This document shows positions 17,141-25,467 of a stretch of 63,422 nt of DNA, piece after piece (the first letter of the stretch is position 1; each line of letters opens with the position of its first letter). The stretch is from G963674665 sp964609625 (GTDB lineage Bacteria; Desulfobacterota; Desulfovibrionia; Desulfovibrionales; Desulfovibrionaceae), in NCBI GenBank assembly GCA_964609625.1, contig CAZSRS010000021.1:1-63422 (forward strand). Reading direction: 5' to 3'. Both the position numbers and the translations under genes were made by a program. The notes beneath the pieces were generated by a model, which did no database searches, was not told the origin of the DNA, and worked only from the letters and a program-made list of their open reading frames with translations.

Positions 17141-17578
17141 TTACGGCCTGATGGTCAGCACGGGAATGGGAGAATTCTTGACCACCTTTTCAGCCACCGA
17201 ACCGAAGAGAATGCGATCGATACCGACGCGGCCGTGGGTGCCCATGACGATGAGGTCCACCTTCTCCTCTTCGGCCACGCGCATGATCTCCTCTGCCGCA
17301 TAGCCTGTCACCACCCGGCCTTCCACCTCGGTCCCCGTGAAGTTCTCGTTGAGGTACGTCTCCATGGTCTTTTCGGCACCGGACACGATCTCGCCCACGA
17401 AATTCTCGATGGAATTGGGGGGCACATGGAACCCCACATACTGGGACAGCGAGGGAGCCGCATACAACACCAGGATGGATGCACCGTGCTTCTGGGCCAG
17501 GGTCTTGGCGTAGTCCGACACCTTGGTGCTCGATTCGGAAAAATCCACCGCGCAGAGAATCTTCTTGATCTCGACCAT
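17141..17578 (-). CDS. Universal stress protein (UspA family)
   Basis: A 145-residue single Usp domain: KKILCAVDFSESS at the N-terminus and the ATP-binding motif GTHGRVGIDRILFGSVAEKV (G-2x-G-9x-G-S/T type) near residues 113-133, so it is probably of the nucleotide-binding subclass. These cytoplasmic proteins accumulate in stress and growth arrest. AGGAG lies 9 bp before the ATG. It is divergent from the gene at 17879. Confidence 0.93.
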   Translation of the reverse strand: MVEIKKILCAVDFSESSTKVSDYAKTLAQKHGASILVLYAAPSLSQYVGFHVPPNSIENFVGEIVSGAEKTMETYLNENFTGTEVEGRVVTGYAAEEIMRVAEEEKVDLIVMGTHGRVGIDRILFGSVAEKVVKNSPIPVLTIRP

Positions 17579-17878
17579 GTTCTATCGCTCCTTGTCACCA
17601 GTGTGAGCAGAAAAAGTTTATCGTTAGCGATCCGGGGCTAAACCAACCCCCTGATCCGCCGATACTAATACCACAACAGTATTGCCAGATGCCCCGCCGA
17701 TAGACAAGGGCTTTCTCATGGTTTAGGTTTGTGTTCGGCATGGCAAGGTGAAACCGCATCACGAAACACTGACCAGGAAAAAGCTGCCCACCAGCAGTCA
17801 ATAATTTCATCATGATAGAGTATATGCCTAGTTGGCAAGCTTATTGCTTTCAACAGGCAAACAGAGCAGAGGTGAGCA
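17579..17878. promoter_or_regulatory. 300-bp divergent intergenic region with sigma-54 promoter at 17833-17848
   Basis: On the plus strand, TGGCAAG at 17833-17839, four bases, then TTGCT at 17844-17848 match the sigma-54 -24/-12 consensus (TGGCACG-N4-TTGCW), with GG and GC exactly 10 bp apart. The expected start point near 17859 lies 20 bp before the ATG at 17879. An imperfect GATC-GGGG / CCCC-GATC inverted repeat near 17631-17661 could be an activator site. No gene is seen here. Confidence 0.75.
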
Positions 17879-18370
17879 ATGAAAGTCCGAACTGACGTCA
17901 TGACCCCCCTGGAGCAGCAAGAGCTGGAGCGGGCAAGGAAATGCGACGAAACAGGGAAGTTCGACGAAATGCTCGCACAGGAAGTGCAGAAAGCAACGCC
18001 GCAGCAACAGGGAAGCGCTGAAGCGGTCTCCTCCCTCTCGGAGGTGGCGGCCGCCGGACAGTTGCAAGCGGTGCAAACCACGGCCCCGGTGGAAAACCTG
18101 AGCGCAACAGAGCGGACCGTCATGGAAAACATCGACAGCCTCTTGAGCAAATGGGAAAATTATGCCCAGACCCTGAGCATGCCCGAAGCGGACGAGGGTC
18201 TGCGCCAGGCCTACGGCGTGCTGGAGAAAATCCACGACCAAGTCTTGCAGCTCAAGGCCGCGGCTCCGAACCTGGAAAGCCGCAGCCCCTCGCTCAAGTC
18301 CATGGTCGACGAACTGGAGATCCTCACCGTCACCGAGCAGTTCAAGTTCAACCGCGGGGACTACCTGTAG
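17879..18370 (+). CDS. Small soluble protein under sigma-54 control, unknown function
   Basis: A 163-residue, mostly helical, Gln/Glu/Ala-rich protein with no signal peptide and no Cys. A disordered stretch (about 40-70) joins a short N-terminal helix (LEQQELERARKCDE) to a C-terminal helical region. I do not recognise the family. The promoter class (sigma-54) and helical chaperone-like make-up would suit a flagellar accessory protein, since flagellar genes in these bacteria are often sigma-54 dependent, but no flagellar gene is adjacent. AGGTGA lies about 5 bp before the ATG. Confidence 0.7.
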   Translation: MKVRTDVMTPLEQQELERARKCDETGKFDEMLAQEVQKATPQQQGSAEAVSSLSEVAAAGQLQAVQTTAPVENLSATERTVMENIDSLLSKWENYAQTLSMPEADEGLRQAYGVLEKIHDQVLQLKAAAPNLESRSPSLKSMVDELEILTVTEQFKFNRGDYL

Positions 18371-18442
18371 GAGCGCGAACCTCCTCGCACGATCGAATCC
18401 GGACGATGCCCCCCTGGGGAGGGGAGGCGGACAGTGCCCGGA

Positions 18443-19024
18443 TCACGCCTGAAGGGCGGGAAATCCGGCCACCTCGAAATACGTGGGTCCCTGGGGCCCC
18501 AGCACGCTACGCCAGAGCACGAAACGCTCCACCATGCAGGCGGGCCAAGCTTCCCTGAGCAACTCCGCCAGCAACTCCTGCCAAGGGTCGCGGCGCGCCT
18601 CCTTGACCCTGGCCAGGGTCAGGTGGGGGCGGAACGGCCGGCTCTCCGGCGTGAACCCCAGCGGCTGCAAGGCCACGCCAACAGCCCCGGAAAGGGCGGT
18701 GCACTCCGTCCCGCCTTGCTTTAAACCAACCCAGACCACCCGCGGCCGTGGCTCCCCCTCATCCCTCGGAGGTGGGAAAAAACCGGCACCCCCTCCTTGC
18801 AGGGCAAAAGACGCGTATTTCACCCCGGCCAGGGCGTTCGTGTACGCCTGAATCAAGGACTCGTCGGTATCCCCCAGGAATTGCAAGGTGATATGCCAGT
18901 TGCCCGGCCTGGTCCAGGAAAGCCGCGAGGACAAGCGGTAACTCCAGCGCCTGCGCAAGCTCTCCAATCGCCGCTGGTACTCCTCCGGCAGGGGCAATCC
19001 GATGAACAACCGCTGGGTGGCCAT
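18443..19024 (-). CDS. thpR: RNA 2',3'-cyclic phosphodiesterase
   Basis: A 193-residue 2H phosphoesterase with the two catalytic HxTL motifs, HITL (H44) and HLTL (H134). This family hydrolyses 2',3'-cyclic ends of RNA and was first seen as an RNA 2'-5' ligase. Start MATQRLFIGLPLP at 19024 has GGGAGGG upstream. It follows the CinA-family gene by 16 bp on the same strand, a pairing common in Desulfovibrio-type genomes. Confidence 0.92.
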   Translation of the reverse strand: MATQRLFIGLPLPEEYQRRLESLRRRWSYRLSSRLSWTRPGNWHITLQFLGDTDESLIQAYTNALAGVKYASFALQGGGAGFFPPPRDEGEPRPRVVWVGLKQGGTECTALSGAVGVALQPLGFTPESRPFRPHLTLARVKEARRDPWQELLAELLREAWPACMVERFVLWRSVLGPQGPTYFEVAGFPALQA

Positions 19025-19040
19025 GTGCCTTCCCTCCCGC

Positions 19041-19556
19041 TCAATGGATGTCCGTGATCTGCTCCACCCGCTCCACGAGCATTGACACGGCCACGAGCAC
19101 GCTCTGCCGCCGTACCGACTCCCTGTCACCGAAGAACAGAAAGGTCTGGGCGCTCACCGCTCCTTGCGCCGCCACTGCGATGCACACCGTGCCCACGGGC
19201 TTTTGCCGCGTGCCCCCACTTGGACCGGCGACGCCCGAGATTGCCAACGCGACCTGGGTCCCCAGCAGATCGCAAACTCCCAGGGCCATCTGGAGCACCG
19301 TCTCCTGGCTCACAGCGCCGTGGGTCTGGAGGATCGCCTCGGGCACCCCCAGGAGCGCGGTCTTGACCGCGTTGTCGTAGGCCACCACACCGCCCGTGAA
19401 CCATTCTGAACTTCCCGCCAGCGAAGTCAACGCGGCGGCCGCGAGCCCGCCGGTGCAGGATTCCGCCGTGGCCGCGAACCATCGCCGCCGCTTGAGCGCC
19501 TCGGCCAACCGCCCGGTCAGTTCCCTGACCTGTGCAACATATTCGTCGTATTCCAT
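19041..19556 (-). CDS. pncC: CinA-family nicotinamide-nucleotide amidohydrolase
   Basis: A 171-residue stand-alone CinA C-terminal domain with AESCTGGLAAAALT (36-49 region), FTGGVVAYDNAVK, and ISGVAGPSGGTRQKPVGTV. The family deamidates NMN to NaMN in pyridine-nucleotide salvage. The N-terminal COG1058 domain of full CinA is absent. Start MEYDEYVAQV at 19556 is chosen over the 21-codon longer frame, which has no support. Confidence 0.9.
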   Translation of the reverse strand: MEYDEYVAQVRELTGRLAEALKRRRWFAATAESCTGGLAAAALTSLAGSSEWFTGGVVAYDNAVKTALLGVPEAILQTHGAVSQETVLQMALGVCDLLGTQVALAISGVAGPSGGTRQKPVGTVCIAVAAQGAVSAQTFLFFGDRESVRRQSVLVAVSMLVERVEQITDIH

Positions 19557-19721
19557 GGAGCACACACCCCTATTTCTTGACACGCCCCCACTATGACGCG
19601 GATTCCCGGTCTCTTGCAAGCGTGGCTATCGCCACCTGGCTGGAAAGATACCTGCCAGGGCACACTTCTCTTTGACATAGCTTGCCGCTGCCGCATACAC
19701 TCCAAGCATGAGGATCCTGAC

Positions 19722-20531
19722 ATGAGCCGGCACCTGGACGACTACTGCGACGCCCTGACCCATGAAACCCTTGTGGAAATGGCCGAGAACTTCTTCGGGG
19801 AGCGCAAATCCCTGGACGAAGAAAAGGAACGCTTCGCGCATCAAGCCGGCATCCTGCACACCTACTGCGAAAGCGTGCTGCTCAAGGCGTCGCTGTTGCA
19901 CGCCCTGCTCCTGAACGAAGAAAACGTCCATGAATTCTTTGCCATTCTCGGGGTCCAGCCCGGCCGGCTGTTGCTCCTGGTGGATCCTGCCAAGGCGCGG
20001 CTGTTCTTTCCCCGCCCCTTCGCCATCACCTGCAAGAACCGCTACGTGAAGCTGGTGTTGCGAGCGTATGGGTTGATGGCCGAAGGCTTCGACATCTACC
20101 TCAACGGCCGCTACTACAACCTCACGGGTTCGAAACAGAAACGGCTTTCCGTTCACTATAAACTGCTCAAGGACTGGTGCGGCCACATCAACCGCCGCAT
20201 CCGCAAGGTCAACGAAGGCCTGGCTCCCTCCTGCGTGCTCGGGTTCGCCCACGGCCTGGACGTGGACGCACTGGACAGGGAGCGCATTTCCGGCGCCACC
20301 CTGGAAAATTACGCATGCAGCCTGGACGAGAGCCTGGCCATGACCCCAGTGAGTTGCCACGAGGCCGGGCTGGTGGAACTCCCCCAACTCCCCTCCCTGG
20401 ACAAGGTCAAACATCTGGTGAAGCAGTACGCCAAGGCTCTCTACAAGGCGAACAAGGCGCAGTGCAAGGCCCTGCTGGCTTCGCTGCAACAGACGGCCTG
20501 CCCGCTTGACAGCCGCCCCGTGCGCCGGTAA
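19722..20531 (+). CDS. Hypothetical protein, 269 aa
   Basis: A soluble, helix-rich protein beginning MSRHLDDYCDAL. It has no signal peptide or recognisable catalytic motif. A central basic/aromatic region (FPRPFAITCKNRYVKLVL, YNLTGSKQKRLSVHYKLLKDW) could bind a polyanion. The C-terminus is Lys/Ala rich (VKQYAKALYKANKAQCKAL). It lies 47 bp upstream of a polysaccharide flippase gene on the same strand, so a link to surface polysaccharide is possible but unproven. ATG 19722 has GAGGA upstream. Confidence 0.65.
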   Translation: MSRHLDDYCDALTHETLVEMAENFFGERKSLDEEKERFAHQAGILHTYCESVLLKASLLHALLLNEENVHEFFAILGVQPGRLLLLVDPAKARLFFPRPFAITCKNRYVKLVLRAYGLMAEGFDIYLNGRYYNLTGSKQKRLSVHYKLLKDWCGHINRRIRKVNEGLAPSCVLGFAHGLDVDALDRERISGATLENYACSLDESLAMTPVSCHEAGLVELPQLPSLDKVKHLVKQYAKALYKANKAQCKALLASLQQTACPLDSRPVRR

Positions 20532-20578
20532 AGCCACGTCGGCTCGACACTTCAAGTCCGCCCCCCCCAATACCCCTC

Positions 20579-22042
20579 ATGTCCGAAAACATATCCCATC
20601 CCCCACAGCACGGCATTCTGCGTAAATTCTCCTACCTGTTCGGCGCGCACTGGGTCAGGGAGATCTTCCAGACAGCGTTCACGATTTACCTGGCGCGCAG
20701 CTTCACCACCACCTACGGCGAATTCATGCTGGCCCTGAGCATTGGGCAGATGCTACGCTTCGTGTCCGAGTGCGGCCTGAACCAGCACTTGGCCACCATG
20801 CTGGCGCGCAAGGCAGACTACCCCTCCGCCCTGGCCGCGCAGTTCACCCTGCTCAAGAGCCTGCTGCTGAGCCTGGCTTGGCTGGTGATGCTGGGCTTTA
20901 TTTTCTGGCAGGATTACTCGCCGCAGCTCAAGATCCTGGTGTTGATCATCGCCACGGGCGTGGGCTTGGAAGCCCTGAACAGCACGTTTTTCGTGGTCTT
21001 GCAGATCCTTGGCCGTCAGGACGTGGAGGGCCGGCTCAGGACCATGGGCGCGGCCGCGGGCTTCGGCTTTGGCCTGGTGACGCTGTTCGCCGGGCTTTCT
21101 CCGTTCATCGTGGCCTTCTTCAAGCTCATCGAGACAGTGGTGAACTTCGGCGGCGCCACCTATTCCGTGGTCAAACGCTCCCATTTCCGTATCGACTGGC
21201 ACAAGCTGGGGCGGGTCTGGGAGACCTGGAAGGGCAGCATCGTGCTCACCCTGATGGCTATCGTCTCCATCTTCTACAACAAAATCAATATTTTCTTCCT
21301 GCAGAACGCGGCCGGAGCCGAGGGCGTGGCCCAATACAGCGTCACCTGGCAGACCATCGAGGGCATCTGCTCCCTGGTCTCCGGGCTGCTCCTGGGCAAG
21401 GTGATGTTCCCCATCTTCGCCCGGCTCTGGGTCAACGACCAGGAAAAATTCAAGGCCCTGGCCCGGACCTCCTCACGCTGGCTCATGGCCGCGGCCGTGT
21501 GCATCATGTTCGTGATGTTCATCGAAAGCGACCGCATCATCCTGCTGATCTACGGCAACGAATACCAAGACGCGGTCTGGATGCAGAAATACCTGGTGCC
21601 CACCATTCTCTTCGCCTTTATCCACAACCTGGCCGTGTTCATGATGATCAGCTGCCAGCGCCAGCCCCTGCTCCTGGGCATCTTTGTCGCCGGGCTCGCC
21701 GTCAATCTGCTGTTCTGCTACTTCCTGATCCCAACCTGGCCGCTCCTGGGCACATCCCTGGCCATCACCTGCACCAAGGCCACCGTGGCCCTGCTCTCGG
21801 TCTCCTATTGTCAAATCCGCTTCAGGATGATCGCCTTGGACGCCGTGCTCCAACTGCTCCTGGCCATGGCCCTGGGCGCCGGTCTCTATTTCTTGGGGCA
21901 GGAATTCCTCTTCCGCGAAGCCGCCGAGGCCCTGGCCCTGGCACCCGTGCTCTGGCTGGCCCTGCGCTGGCGCAAGGAATTCAGCAACAAGACCGCGGAC
22001 AAGGCTCAACCGCCCTCGGCCAGCAAGGCTTCCACAGCCTGA
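20579..22042 (+). CDS. Polysaccharide flippase (Wzx/MVF-like)
   Basis: A 487-residue inner-membrane protein with about 12-14 hydrophobic segments along its length and a short polar C-terminal tail. The opening GAHWVREIFQTAFTIYLARSFTTTYGEFMLALSI is typical of Wzx-type lipid-linked oligosaccharide flippases (MOP exporter superfamily). It would move an undecaprenyl-linked glycan to the periplasm. No glycosyltransferase cluster is adjacent. Its 3' end overlaps the convergent response-regulator gene by 37 bp. Confidence 0.85.
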   Translation: MSENISHPPQHGILRKFSYLFGAHWVREIFQTAFTIYLARSFTTTYGEFMLALSIGQMLRFVSECGLNQHLATMLARKADYPSALAAQFTLLKSLLLSLAWLVMLGFIFWQDYSPQLKILVLIIATGVGLEALNSTFFVVLQILGRQDVEGRLRTMGAAAGFGFGLVTLFAGLSPFIVAFFKLIETVVNFGGATYSVVKRSHFRIDWHKLGRVWETWKGSIVLTLMAIVSIFYNKINIFFLQNAAGAEGVAQYSVTWQTIEGICSLVSGLLLGKVMFPIFARLWVNDQEKFKALARTSSRWLMAAAVCIMFVMFIESDRIILLIYGNEYQDAVWMQKYLVPTILFAFIHNLAVFMMISCQRQPLLLGIFVAGLAVNLLFCYFLIPTWPLLGTSLAITCTKATVALLSVSYCQIRFRMIALDAVLQLLLAMALGAGLYFLGQEFLFREAAEALALAPVLWLALRWRKEFSNKTADKAQPPSASKASTA

Positions 22043-22767
22043 CGCGCCTCCTGGATGGCCGTGAACATCGCGGACAGGTCCTCTGCCTCCAGGACGCCCC
22101 CTGCCATGCAGACTTTTTGATCCAACCGACGAGCCGCGGCCACCAGGCCCTTCAGACCAAGAATCGCGGCCCCTCCGGCCAGGGTATGGGCCAACCCCGC
22201 CACTTCGCGCCACCGCTCCTGCTCCATGGCCCGGACTATCGCCGCCTGTTTCGTGTCCAACTCCAAAAGAAACTCACGGTACAGAGACGCTCCCCCAGAC
22301 CACGACAACCGGTGCGGGATTCCGTCATCCAGGCCGGTTCCATCCTTCGTCATTGCAGGGGGCGCTGCCATCGCCGACGTCCTGCCCGTTGCTTCAGCCA
22401 AGGCTCCCTCCAAGTCCTCGGATTCCAGCGGCTTGGTCAGACAGGCCCGCATCCCCGCATCGAGACAGCGTTTCCTGTCTTGCTTGAGCATGAGGGCTGT
22501 CACGGCGATGACCGGCACCTCGCAGGCAGGTGGCGGCAATGCGCGGATGTGCCGCAACGCGTCCAGACCGTCCTGGTCCGGCAGGCGCATGTCCATGAGC
22601 ACGACGTCACAGGGACTGCGCTGGAGTATCTCCAGAGCCTCCGAGGCCTCACAGGCCAGACACGGCACGTGGCCCAACTCCCTGAGCAGGGTGGCGTGGT
22701 ACACACGGTCGATGGGACTGTCCTCCACTACCAGTACTCGCAAAGGGTTACCCAAGTTTTTGTTCAT
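22006..22767 (-). CDS. Response regulator with C-terminal Hpt domain
   Basis: A 253-residue protein: receiver domain at 10-130 with VVEDSPIDR, phospho-acceptor D59 (VVLMDMRLPDQDG), and KPL switch lysine; then an Hpt domain at about 155-250 with phospho-accepting H194 in GLAHTLAGGAA. Such proteins pass phosphate along a multistep relay, so a hybrid kinase elsewhere is expected. Start MNKNLGNPLR at 22767 is chosen over the frame to 22812. No DNA-binding domain is present. Confidence 0.9.
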   Translation of the reverse strand: MNKNLGNPLRVLVVEDSPIDRVYHATLLRELGHVPCLACEASEALEILQRSPCDVVLMDMRLPDQDGLDALRHIRALPPPACEVPVIAVTALMLKQDRKRCLDAGMRACLTKPLESEDLEGALAEATGRTSAMAAPPAMTKDGTGLDDGIPHRLSWSGGASLYREFLLELDTKQAAIVRAMEQERWREVAGLAHTLAGGAAILGLKGLVAAARRLDQKVCMAGGVLEAEDLSAMFTAIQEARQAVEALLAEGG

Positions 22768-22898
22768 CCTGATGTCCTTCTCTGCCCGCGCCCTCTTAAC
22801 ATTTCCCCCCATTCAGGATAGTCCACCAGTCCCCGGCCCGCTGTACCCTCGGGTGCGACTCCGGGCAAACCCTTGCAACCTGGTGATTGGGAGATTCC

Positions 22899-24068
22899 AT
22901 GTTCATCCTCGACAAGCCCTATGTTTCATCCATGCTGCGCGAGACCCTGGCCAACAACCGCTACCCCGTGCTGGACAACGCCATGGCGCGGAGTGAGGCC
23001 GCCCCTGTCCTGAACCTTGTGGAACCGGCTGCCTTTGCCCGCATGGTCCTGGAGCGGGAATCCCCCAGGATCTATACCAATTCGGAAAACTGCATCGACT
23101 GGATCGCCGCCAACCTGGGCGTCACCCGCCTGCCGCGACAGATCGACATGTTCAAGGACAAGGTTGCCTTCCGTGACCTGGTACGGGAACTCTACCCCGA
23201 TTTCCGCTATCGGGGAATCACCCTCGCGGAGTTGCCCGACGTTGCTGCCGAGGATTTGCCCTACCCCCTGGTGCTCAAACCGGCCATTGGTTTCTTCAGC
23301 CTGGGTGTACACGTGGTCAGGGATCCCGATGAATGGCGGCGCGCAGTGCAGACGGTTCACCGCGACGTTGACGCCATCAGCCGCCAGTACCCTCGCCAAG
23401 TCCTGAACACGGAGCGTTTCATCGTCGAACAGTGCATCCAGGGGCGTGAGTTCGCCGTGGACGTCTTTTTCAACGCCACGGGCAAGGCCGTGATCGTCAA
23501 TATCATCGAACACCTCTTTGCCTCGGCCAAGGACGTGAGCGACCGCGTCTATGTCACCTCCAGCGCCATCATGCGCCAGTGGCTGCCCAGAATGGGCTCG
23601 CTGCTGGAGGAGATAGGCCGCCTTGCCGGACTACGCAACTTCCCGGCCCATGTGGAACTCAGGGTCGATGGCGACGACCGGCTCCGGTTCATCGAGGTCA
23701 ACCCCATGCGTTTCGCGGGCTGGTGCGTTGCCGACATGGCCATCCACGCCTTCGGTGTAAACCCCTATGACTGCTACATGAACGACGCCGCCCCCGACTG
23801 GGGCAGCATCCTGGACCGCCACGACGGTCGCACAGTGGGCGTGGTGGTTGCCGATATCCCCGCACACATCGACCGCACGCGCATCGCTTCCGTGGCCTAC
23901 GACCGCTTCCAGGCGCGTTTCAAGAAACCCCTGGAGTTGCGGCGCATCGACCACACCGAATACCCGGTTTTCGCTTTCCTTTTCGCCGAAAGCACTGACC
24001 CTGCTTTACAGGAATTCCAGGACGTGCTCCAGGCCGACCTCGGGGCGTACATACACGTGGCGGAGTGA
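22899..24068 (+). CDS. ATP-grasp domain protein (carboxylate-amine ligase-like)
   Basis: A 389-residue protein with ATP-grasp features: DKVAFRDLVRELYPDF (lid helix), YPLVLKPAIGFFSLGV (ATP lysine), IVEQCIQGREFAVDVFF and the metal-binding RFIEVNPMRFAGW (ExN). It should form an acyl-phosphate and couple a carboxylate to an amine; the substrate is unknown. ATG 22899 has GGGAG 5 bp upstream and overrides an upstream TTG. It is divergent from the response-regulator gene and is not related in context to the GAK ATP-grasp gene. Confidence 0.85.
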   Translation: MFILDKPYVSSMLRETLANNRYPVLDNAMARSEAAPVLNLVEPAAFARMVLERESPRIYTNSENCIDWIAANLGVTRLPRQIDMFKDKVAFRDLVRELYPDFRYRGITLAELPDVAAEDLPYPLVLKPAIGFFSLGVHVVRDPDEWRRAVQTVHRDVDAISRQYPRQVLNTERFIVEQCIQGREFAVDVFFNATGKAVIVNIIEHLFASAKDVSDRVYVTSSAIMRQWLPRMGSLLEEIGRLAGLRNFPAHVELRVDGDDRLRFIEVNPMRFAGWCVADMAIHAFGVNPYDCYMNDAAPDWGSILDRHDGRTVGVVVADIPAHIDRTRIASVAYDRFQARFKKPLELRRIDHTEYPVFAFLFAESTDPALQEFQDVLQADLGAYIHVAE

Positions 24069-24372
24069 CATACATCTCGATAAATCAGCAAGTTACTCAC
24101 TCACACCCCAATGCCTCCCATGCCGCAATACAAGCAATACACTCATTAACATACTCGGATCACGCTTCAGGGCTTGCCAAGGTGGGGAGAATCTCGTACT
24201 TTTCGCATCGAATGGAACATCCGTCATCGCTCATTGGCGGTCGTGCATGAATGCACTCAACCATCCAGGGTGTGCAAAGATACCCAGCCGCGGGCATTCA
24301 CGGCAGGGTCCGTGCGATCCTCTCCATGTATTCCGAGGCATACCCAGAAACGAACAGGGGGACCCGATCTCC
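24069..24372. other. 304-bp intergenic region
   Basis: No open frame with a start and ribosome site was found. One small perfect palindrome, GTGCAT-GA-ATGCAC, lies at 24243-24256, about 117 bp before the LuxR-type gene, and could be an operator. No clear promoter was recognised. Confidence 0.4.
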
Positions 24373-25005
24373 ATGATCCGGGTGCTGGTGGCAGACGACC
24401 ACCCCATAGTCCGACGGGGACTGGTGCAAATCTTCGCGTCCGTTCCCGACATCCACGTGGCCGACGAGGCCGCCGATGCTGCGGAGACCTTGGCCAAATG
24501 CGCCACGGGGCGCTTTCACGTCGTGCTCTTGGACCTGAACATGCCTGGTACGCAGGAAACCGAAATCATCAAGCAGATTCGAGAACTTTCTCCGTCCCTC
24601 GCAGTGTTGGTGCTCAGTGTCCATTCGGAGGAGCGCTTCGGCCTGCGGGCCATCAAGGCCGGAGCCGCCGGCTATGTGACCAAGGATTCACCCCCTGACC
24701 TGCTCCAGAAGGCCATCCGTGTTGTCCACGCGGGGCGTCGCTTCATCACGCCCACCCTGGCCGAACTCCTGGCCGATGATCTTGGTCGGGTTTCCAGGAA
24801 TAACCCGCACGAATTGCTTTCGGACAGGGAATTCATGGTCCTGCGCATGCTGGCCAAGGGTTTGTCGGTCTCTGCCATCGCGGAGGAGCTGTCACTCAGC
24901 GTGAAGACCGTGAGCACCTACCGTAGCCGCTTGCTGCGCAAGATGCACATGAACAACAATGCCGAACTCACCCGCTACGCCCTCCGGCACGACTTGGTGG
25001 ATTGA
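24373..25005 (+). CDS. NarL/FixJ-type response regulator
   Basis: A 210-residue two-domain regulator: receiver with ADDHPIVRRG and D55 (VVLLDLNMPG), TKDSPPDLL, and a LuxR helix-turn-helix (LLSDREFMVLRMLAKGLSVSAIAEELSLSVKTVSTYRS in overlapping motifs, about 148-186). It controls transcription when phosphorylated; no kinase gene is adjacent. Start MIRVLVADDH at 24373 fits the domain edge exactly, while the open frame runs 175 codons further upstream only by chance. The ribosome site is weak. Confidence 0.92.
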   Translation: MIRVLVADDHPIVRRGLVQIFASVPDIHVADEAADAAETLAKCATGRFHVVLLDLNMPGTQETEIIKQIRELSPSLAVLVLSVHSEERFGLRAIKAGAAGYVTKDSPPDLLQKAIRVVHAGRRFITPTLAELLADDLGRVSRNNPHELLSDREFMVLRMLAKGLSVSAIAEELSLSVKTVSTYRSRLLRKMHMNNNAELTRYALRHDLVD

Positions 25006-25467
25006 GCCGCCCAAGACCTTACTCATGTTGGTTGAACCGTGCCAGTGCCTCCCATCACCTTGTCAATGCGGACGACAATCCAAACGCGAGGCCTTGTAGG
25101 GGCTCCACTATTGTCTTGATGTTGGGTGCGGTCAGTGTGTTGCGCATTGAAACGCGGGCCTCGAACCACTTCGCTTTTTTCAACTTTACGATTTTGTCAA
25201 GTCCATAATTTCCATCTAGTCAAAGTTGAACAGATCATGTATGCATGCCGTTGGTAAAAAAGTTCAGACACCTCATGTATTCAAGGTGTGCTCTGCCGCC
25301 TGTCGGATCTCCACGGCACATGGTCCCGCCAGACCCTGGTGATTGTTTGGCTAGACAGATGGCATTCCGAGCATTTCCAATTTCAGGGGCATGGGCGGAT
25401 CACATTCCCGTCGCGCTGAGGCACCCGGAGCGCCATGCCGCTGTTCAAGACGCAGGGAAGGTTACAT
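25006..25467. other. 462-bp intergenic region before citrate synthase
   Basis: No gene is supported. TTCAACTTT at 25179-25187 and its exact complement at 25222-25230 flank a 34-base AT-richer centre that contains a weak promoter-like TTGTCA (25194-25199) and TAGTCA 17 bp later. This could be a regulated promoter for gltA about 240 bp downstream; the rest shows nothing. Confidence 0.35.
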
